From NCBI GenBank assembly GCA_009838385.1, contig VXRS01000005.1, forward strand, positions 1-37,655: 37,655 nt of DNA, in the 5' to 3' direction. The first letter of the stretch is position 1. The number at the start of each line of letters is the position of its first letter. The notes under the pieces are model-generated. The model searched no databases and was not told the origin of the DNA. It saw only the letters and a program-made list of their open reading frames with translations. This stretch comes from Dehalococcoidia bacterium. Lineage in GTDB: Bacteria; Chloroflexota; Dehalococcoidia; Tepidiformales; Tepidiformaceae. A program made the position numbers and the translations under genes. Shown piece by piece: positions 33,161 through 37,655 of this stretch.

Positions 33161-33910
33161 CTAGAGCGCGAATTCCTTCGGCGCGACGACCTCGTCGCCG
33201 GTGTTGAGGGCCATGATGAGCTCCTCGAACGCCTGCTGGGCCTGCATCGCCTCGCGGCGCTTGCCATCGTTGCCCTCCGTGAGCCGCGGCACCCAGTAGT
33301 TCCCGACCTCGACGTGCATGACCTCATCCGCGTGGTTGAAGTCGAACGCCGTCTCCCAGTCGGGGTCGCCGATGTTGCGGCCCATGTCGATGAGGGCGGT
33401 GAAGAGGTTCATGGCCAGGCCCTCGCCGCCGCGATGCACCGAGGCCATGCTGTTGATCATGTCGAGGGCGGCGCCGGGGTTGGAGTTGCCGCTCGAGCTG
33501 CTGAGGCTCTCGCCGGCCATGTAGCCATCGACGAAGTCGCCCAGCGTGCAGCCGTTCTTGGCCATTTGCTCGAGGACGATCTCGGTGTGGCGGCACTCGT
33601 CCCAGGTCAGCCGCGCGTTGACGAGCGCGAGCTCCCAGGGGAGTTGGTCAACGCCCTCCTTCGTGGCAAGCACGTAACGGCGGCCGAAGGCCTCCGACCC
33701 GCCGATTTCGCCGCCGTACATGGAGTGCAGGAGCACCTTCACGGGCAGCTTCTCGGGGTCGCGCAGGAGGATGGAGGGCATGTCGATGCCCTGCTCGCGC
33801 CAGTTCGAGCGCTCGCTCACGGGCAGGTAGCGGTGGGGCGGATCACGCCGTATCTGGTCGGGCGCGGGATCCTTGTAGAAGGGTCGCTCCGTCGTCGCCT
33901 CTGCCGTCAT
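33161..33910 (-). CDS. Ferritin-like diiron protein, type 2 (copy 1)
   Basis: A 249-aa protein; ATG at 33910 preceded by GGAGG. ECRH at 105-108 and EVMH at 196-199 give two ExxH motifs, with Glu68/Glu73 and Glu163 as further candidate ligands. Compared with its paralogue 70 bp downstream, the main difference is a Ser-rich loop at about 133-145 (GESLSSSSGNSNPG). The shared N-terminal RRDPPHRYLPV block suggests a conserved docking segment. Function is inferred only at the level of a diiron redox protein. Confidence 0.82.
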   Translation of the reverse strand: MTAEATTERPFYKDPAPDQIRRDPPHRYLPVSERSNWREQGIDMPSILLRDPEKLPVKVLLHSMYGGEIGGSEAFGRRYVLATKEGVDQLPWELALVNARLTWDECRHTEIVLEQMAKNGCTLGDFVDGYMAGESLSSSSGNSNPGAALDMINSMASVHRGGEGLAMNLFTALIDMGRNIGDPDWETAFDFNHADEVMHVEVGNYWVPRLTEGNDGKRREAMQAQQAFEELIMALNTGDEVVAPKEFAL

Positions 33911-33984
33911 GGTCGCCTCCTGGATTCCCTGAAGACCCACACCGGGCCATTCTCGGGAATGATAGCGCCTCGCGGCCCCGCTGG

Positions 33985-34542
33985 TTAACCCACGACCTCG
34001 CGCAGGCGATAGATCAGGTCACTGCGATCGCCGCGTCCCACCTGGGTGAAGTTGGCCGACATCGTGGCGTTGTCGTCCAGCACGGGGTCGATGCGGCTCC
34101 AGGAGTGGACGACGGTGCGGTGCAGGATGAGCCAGGGGCCACCGTCGCGGCGTTCGAACACATCGACATAACGACCGCCCCAGGTGAAGTCCGTGGCGAC
34201 GCCGTCATCGCCGGCGGGGATGCGGTGGTAGGCCACGTGGTAGGTCTCGGAGTAGGCCCGGTCGCCGTCGACCTCGATGTGGGAGTTGCCGAGGAAGTGC
34301 TCGGTGCACGTGAGGTTCGAGAGGCCGACCATGACGTGCTCGGCGAACTCGAAGGCGTTGCCTTTGAAGGTGCCGTGGTCGTCGTAGGCGTCCGGGTGGT
34401 AGGCGGACTTCACGAGGTCGGGATCGAGCAGGTCGATGCCGCGCGAGTAGCGCATCAGGGCATCGCGGATCTCCTGCTTCGCGAGGAGCTCGTCGATCGC
34501 GGCCTCGCGGTCGGTCTGGGTTCGGGGTTCGGTTGCGGTCAT
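33985..34542 (-). CDS. SnoaL-like / NTF2-fold protein
   Basis: A 185-aa protein; ATG at 34542 with GGAGG upstream. The sequence EIRDALMRYSRGIDLLDPDL, then YHPDAYDDHGTF, then WLILHRTVVHSW, is the pattern of the SnoaL_4 group of NTF2-fold proteins, which include hydratases, isomerases and ring-hydroxylating dioxygenase small subunits. It is the first gene of the operon that continues with the diiron proteins and ferredoxins, suggesting a polyketide-, steroid- or aromatic-like substrate. The role in the operon is inference. Confidence 0.85.
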   Translation of the reverse strand: MTATEPRTQTDREAAIDELLAKQEIRDALMRYSRGIDLLDPDLVKSAYHPDAYDDHGTFKGNAFEFAEHVMVGLSNLTCTEHFLGNSHIEVDGDRAYSETYHVAYHRIPAGDDGVATDFTWGGRYVDVFERRDGGPWLILHRTVVHSWSRIDPVLDDNATMSANFTQVGRGDRSDLIYRLREVVG

Positions 34543-34633
34543 GGCTGGCCTCCAGACGCAGAAGCGCGACGGCATTCTAGCCCGTGCCCGACCCCGCCAT
34601 CGGCGGCAGCGCGGGAGGCGTATCCTTCCGACC

Positions 34634-35761
34634 ATGCCCGCGACGAGAGCCCCGGAGACCGCGGCACGCATGGCGGACGCCGCACGCGACTTCCTCGCGT
34701 CGCTGGAGCCCGAACAGCGCGAACGCGCCCTGCGACCGCTCCTGGACGACGAGGAGCGGCGCCACTGGAATTACGCGCCGATGAAGCGAGAAGGCCTGCC
34801 GCTGCTGGCGATGACGCCGGGGCAGCAGCAGGCGGCGAACCGGCTGGCGGCGACGGGGCTGAGCCGGTCCGGGTACGTGACGGCCGCGGTGGTCATGGGG
34901 CTGGAGAACATCCTCGACGCGGTGGAAGCGTGGAGTGGGGGGCGCATAGGGGTGGATGTGGGGTCCGAGCGCTGGCGCGACCCGCAGCTCTACTTCGTGA
35001 CCATGTTCGGGGACCCCGACGAGGAGACGTGGGGCTGGCGCTTCGAGGGCCACCACGTCTCCATCCACTACACGATCGAGGCGGGCAGCATCATCGCCCC
35101 TAACCCGACCTTCCTCGGGGCGAACCCGGCGGAGGCGCCCTTCGGCGGCGCCGGCACCCTCCGGCCGCTCGCCGCCGAGGAGGACCTGGCGCGCGACCTC
35201 CTGCACGCCCTCGACGGTGAGCAGCGGGAAGCCGCCCTCATCTCGACGGCCGCTCCGCCCGACATCGTGCAGTCGAACCGGCCGCGCGTGGAGGACGGGG
35301 CGCTGCCGGTCCCGACACGCCGCCTGATGGGTCTTCCCGACGACCCGGCCTGGGACGAACGCTGGCGCGCCGAGCGCTCGGGGCTCGGGTTCGGGCCCGA
35401 GCAGGAGGAGGCCGTGCGCTACTCCGTGACGCCGAGCGGTCTGGTGGCGGGGGCGCTCATGGGTCCGCAGCGCGAGATGCTGGAGGAGCTCGTGGCGCTC
35501 TACGTCGACCGCCTGCCCGACGAGCTCGCGGAAAGCCAGCGGCAGGCGCTGGAGGCCGGTGCGCTCGCCGGCATGCACTTCGCCTGGGCGGGCGGGGCCG
35601 AGAAGGGCGAGCCGCACTACTACCGCTTGCAGGGGCCGCGCTTCCTCGTCGAGTACGACTGCACGCAGAACGACGCCAACCACATCCATGCGGTCTGGCG
35701 CGACCCTGAGGGCGACTTCGGGGAAGATCTCCTCGCGCGGCACTACGGCGAGCACCACTGA
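34634..35761 (+). CDS. DUF3500 family protein
   Basis: A 375-aa protein starting MPATRAPETAARMADAARDF, divergent from the SnoaL-like gene. WNYAPMKREGLPLLAMTPGQ, the internal YFVTMFGDPDEETWGWRFEG, then HHVSIHYTIE, and the late AGGAEKGEPHYYRLQGPRF and DANHIHAVWRDPEGDFGED are hallmarks of DUF3500. The family is widespread and functionally uncharacterised; the conserved His residues hint at a metal or acid-base site. No signal peptide is evident. It is followed by the reductase gene after 31 bp, probably in one transcript. Confidence 0.88.
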   Translation: MPATRAPETAARMADAARDFLASLEPEQRERALRPLLDDEERRHWNYAPMKREGLPLLAMTPGQQQAANRLAATGLSRSGYVTAAVVMGLENILDAVEAWSGGRIGVDVGSERWRDPQLYFVTMFGDPDEETWGWRFEGHHVSIHYTIEAGSIIAPNPTFLGANPAEAPFGGAGTLRPLAAEEDLARDLLHALDGEQREAALISTAAPPDIVQSNRPRVEDGALPVPTRRLMGLPDDPAWDERWRAERSGLGFGPEQEEAVRYSVTPSGLVAGALMGPQREMLEELVALYVDRLPDELAESQRQALEAGALAGMHFAWAGGAEKGEPHYYRLQGPRFLVEYDCTQNDANHIHAVWRDPEGDFGEDLLARHYGEHH

Positions 35762-35792
35762 ACAACGCCGCCGCCAGCGGGGAGGCTTGAGC

Positions 35793-36758
35793 TTGCGCTA
35801 CGTCATCTACGGCGCCGGGGCGATCGGCGGGGTCATTGGGGCGCGGCTGCACCTGACCGGCCACGACGTCGCCCTCATCGCACGGGGCGCCCACCTGGAG
35901 GCGCTGCGCCAGGACGGCCTCACGTTCGTCAGCGCCGAGGGGACCGAGACCCTTCCGATTCCGGCGACGGGTTCGCCCGCGGAGCTCGACCTGACCAATG
36001 AGGACATCGTCATCCTCGCGATGAAGTCGCAGGACACGGTGGCGGCTCTGGACGCGCTCTTCGCGAGCGCGCCCCCATCGATCACGGTGGTGTCGGCGCA
36101 GAACGGGGTCGTCAACGAGCGCATGGCGCTGCGGCGCTTCCCCAACGTGTACGGCCAGCTCGTCATCCTGCCGGGGACGCACCTTGAGCCGGGAACGGTC
36201 ATCTCCAGCGCGAGCCCCGTCTACGGCGTGCTCGACCTCGGGCGCTACCCACGGGGGACCGACGAATGCGCGGCCGGGATCGCGAGCGACCTGACTGAGG
36301 CCGGCTTCAGCGCCGTCGCCTGCGAAGACATCATGCCGTGGAAGTACGCCAAGCTGCTGCGGAACCTGGCCAACTCGACGCAGGCGATCCTGGGGCTGGA
36401 GGAGCGGGCCGAAGGCTTGATGGCGCGGGCGCACGAGGAGGCGCTGGCGTGTTTCGAGGCGGCGGGCATCGAGCTCGTGGGCGACGACGAGTTCCGCGAG
36501 CGCTTCGAGGTGCTGAACCGCATCTTCTCCGGGAGTCCGGCAGCGCGCGCCGGGAACTCCTCCTGGCAGAGCCTCACGCGCGGGTCGACGACCATCGAGG
36601 CCGCCTACCTGAACGGCGAGATCGCCCTGCTGGGACGGTTGCACGGCGTACCCACGCCGGTGAACGCGCTCCTGCAGGAAGTTGGAGCGGAGGTGGCGGC
36701 GTCGGGACGGGGCCCGGGCGCGTACACGCTCGCGGATCTCGAAGCGCGGCTGGACTAG
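35793..36758 (+). CDS. Ketopantoate reductase family (PanE/ApbA-like) oxidoreductase
   Basis: A 321-aa protein. The TTG at 35793 is chosen because GGGGAGG ends 7 nt before it; another TTG at 35787 is too close to that site. RYVIYGAGAIGGVIGARL is the NADP-binding Rossmann start. KSQDT, then AQNGVVNE (the Lys/Asn-bearing segments of the family) and the C-terminal helical domain with KYAKLLRNLANS follow in PanE order. True PanE makes pantoate for coenzyme A; many members of this size act on other 2-oxo acids, so no symbol is given. Its TAG shares CTAG with the convergent gene's stop. Confidence 0.85.
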   Translation: MRYVIYGAGAIGGVIGARLHLTGHDVALIARGAHLEALRQDGLTFVSAEGTETLPIPATGSPAELDLTNEDIVILAMKSQDTVAALDALFASAPPSITVVSAQNGVVNERMALRRFPNVYGQLVILPGTHLEPGTVISSASPVYGVLDLGRYPRGTDECAAGIASDLTEAGFSAVACEDIMPWKYAKLLRNLANSTQAILGLEERAEGLMARAHEEALACFEAAGIELVGDDEFRERFEVLNRIFSGSPAARAGNSSWQSLTRGSTTIEAAYLNGEIALLGRLHGVPTPVNALLQEVGAEVAASGRGPGAYTLADLEARLD

Positions 36759-37655
36759 CGGTCGCCCTCTACTTCACCGACGACAAAGTCGCGAACGAGC
36801 GGGAAGACGGCCCGTCGCTTGGGCTCGAGGATGTCCTCTTCCCACGTCTCAAGCAGGAAGGCGAACGTGAAGCCCATGCTCGAGCCGTCTTCCGGCATCA
36901 CGTAGCCGGCTGAGACGAAGATGTCGGGTTCTTCTTCATCTTCTTCGGGCGTCCAGTAGCCGGCCTTCTGCCCGTACTGGTACCCCTCCACGCCGAAGTT
37001 GGCAGGGAACGCCTCTTTGCCCTCCGGCAGAACAACCTCCGAGGCGAGCTGCAGGAGGTGAGCGGTCCAGCGCTCGTCGAGCTGCTCACCCCGCACGATC
37101 GAGGCCCAGAAGAGCGCGAGCTCGTGCGGCGTGAACCGCGCCCACCGCCACTGCCACTCCGGGTACCACCTTGCGGAGACGCCCCCCCGCGCCATCACCT
37201 CCCCCACCTGCTCCGGCGTAATCAACTCCGCGATCTCGTCGGTCTGCTTGTCCAGGGAGTGGTGCAGGACGAGCTCGACCTGCTCCTCGATGAGCTCGAA
37301 TTCGAGGAGGCCGTCCTGCACCGCCCGGAGTCCCGCGGTGAGGATGACGATCTTGCCGGCGGAGGCTGGGTACTGGGAGTGCTGCGGACGCACGACCACC
37401 GAAGAGCCGCAGTCGAGGTCGATGAGGGCCAGTCCCCAGACCCCCTCGTAGTCGAGCATGGCCGCTTCGATCTCGTCGATGAGCAGCGCGGCGCGGCCGG
37501 CTACGGTCGTGCAGCGGGAGGGGCGGCCGTTCGTCGTTTCAGTGGAGGTGGCTGCGCTTGCGGTGGCTGTGGAGGCAGCGGTGGCCGTCGGCGTGGCTGT
37601 CCGGGTAGCAGTAGCCGTGGGCGTCGTCGTCGGCGAGGGGCTCGGGGTCGGGGAT
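36755..37655 (-). CDS. Beta-lactamase-like serine hydrolase with Thr/Pro-rich linker (N-terminus outside window)
   Basis: The frame is open from the right edge, so the true start is not visible. The first 45 or so residues are low-complexity Thr, Ala, Pro and Ser (TPTATATRTATPTATAAST), an extracellular linker typical of Chloroflexota lipoproteins. The domain then begins with LLIDEIEAAMLDYEGVWGLA, and YPASAGKIVIL gives Ser-x-x-Lys (SAGK), the nucleophile motif of class A beta-lactamase-like folds. Later YQYGQKAGYW suggests the KTG-like strand, as KAG. It may be a cell-wall hydrolase or an inactive relative. It ends on a CTAG shared with the reductase stop (36755-36758). Confidence 0.75.
   Translation of the reverse strand, partial: SPTPSPSPTTTPTATATRTATPTATAASTATASAATSTETTNGRPSRCTTVAGRAALLIDEIEAAMLDYEGVWGLALIDLDCGSSVVVRPQHSQYPASAGKIVILTAGLRAVQDGLLEFELIEEQVELVLHHSLDKQTDEIAELITPEQVGEVMARGGVSARWYPEWQWRWARFTPHELALFWASIVRGEQLDERWTAHLLQLASEVVLPEGKEAFPANFGVEGYQYGQKAGYWTPEEDEEEPDIFVSAGYVMPEDGSSMGFTFAFLLETWEEDILEPKRRAVFPLVRDFVVGEVEGDR

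Noticed and set aside
37500..37655. Repetitive GCCGTGG/GCGGTGG-like triplets at the right edge looking like a tandem repeat
   Set aside because: They encode the Thr/Ala/Pro linker of the serine hydrolase; codon-level low complexity explains them.
1..37655. CRISPR array or insertion sequence
   Set aside because: No regularly spaced identical repeats and no transposase signature were seen on either strand.

Overview
The window is high-GC bacterial DNA, most likely from an uncultured Chloroflexota member (Dehalococcoidia-like). The pointers are a Thr/Pro/Ala-rich linker in the exported hydrolase at the right edge, dense short-spaced operons, frequent GTG/TTG starts and the mix of gene families. 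This taxonomic call is inference, because no rRNA or marker protein is present. The flanks look chromosomal: a D-aminoacylase-type amidohydrolase on the left; tRNA-Glu, a diiron/ferredoxin operon, a DUF3500 protein, a ketopantoate-reductase-like protein and a serine hydrolase on the right. The middle is accessory DNA.

Region 1 (1-1721): the partial amidohydrolase and two small membrane proteins. Region 2 (1779-16320, minus strand): a seven-gene defence-type operon. In transcription order it holds a 1188-aa SNF2 helicase with a C-terminal DUF3883 nuclease-like domain; a 303-aa protein of unknown family; two tandem paralogous DUF1156 DNA methyltransferases; an MNT nucleotidyltransferase; a HEPN protein; and a DUF499 ATPase with an N-terminal HEPN-like domain. 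It recalls DISARM (DrmD-like helicase plus methylase) and BREX (BrxC/PglY-like ATPase), but lacks DrmA, DrmB, DrmC and PglZ. Region 3 (16608-19944, plus strand): a divergent pair, a PD-(D/E)XK nuclease-like protein and an Mrr-like/STAND NTPase. A perfect 13-bp-arm inverted repeat and a candidate promoter lie between regions 2 and 3.

Region 4 (20109-30629) is an integrative, probably mobilisable element. It has an HTH/coiled-coil protein, a VirD4/TraG-like coupling ATPase translationally coupled to a Replic_Relax-type protein, a lower-GC cargo pair (four-TM protein plus DGQHR protein), a nested minus-strand operon of four small genes (three with HTH-like folds), and a large serine recombinase. 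The recombinase frame runs into the 3' part of tRNA-Glu(UUC), which marks the right attachment site. I found no left attachment site, so whether regions 2 and 3 ride on this element is unproven. A LexA-type box and other symmetric sites lie in the control region between the small regulators and the recombinase.

Region 5 (30572-37655): tRNA-Glu; a seven-gene minus-strand operon (SnoaL-like protein, two paralogous ferritin-like diiron proteins, a small Cys-rich protein, a third diiron protein, two 2[4Fe-4S] ferredoxins) that looks like an undescribed diiron redox system; then DUF3500, PanE/ApbA-like and serine-hydrolase genes. Best candidates for something new are the dual-methyltransferase/helicase/DUF499/HEPN-MNT operon, the four-TM/DGQHR cargo module and the triple-diiron/double-ferredoxin operon.
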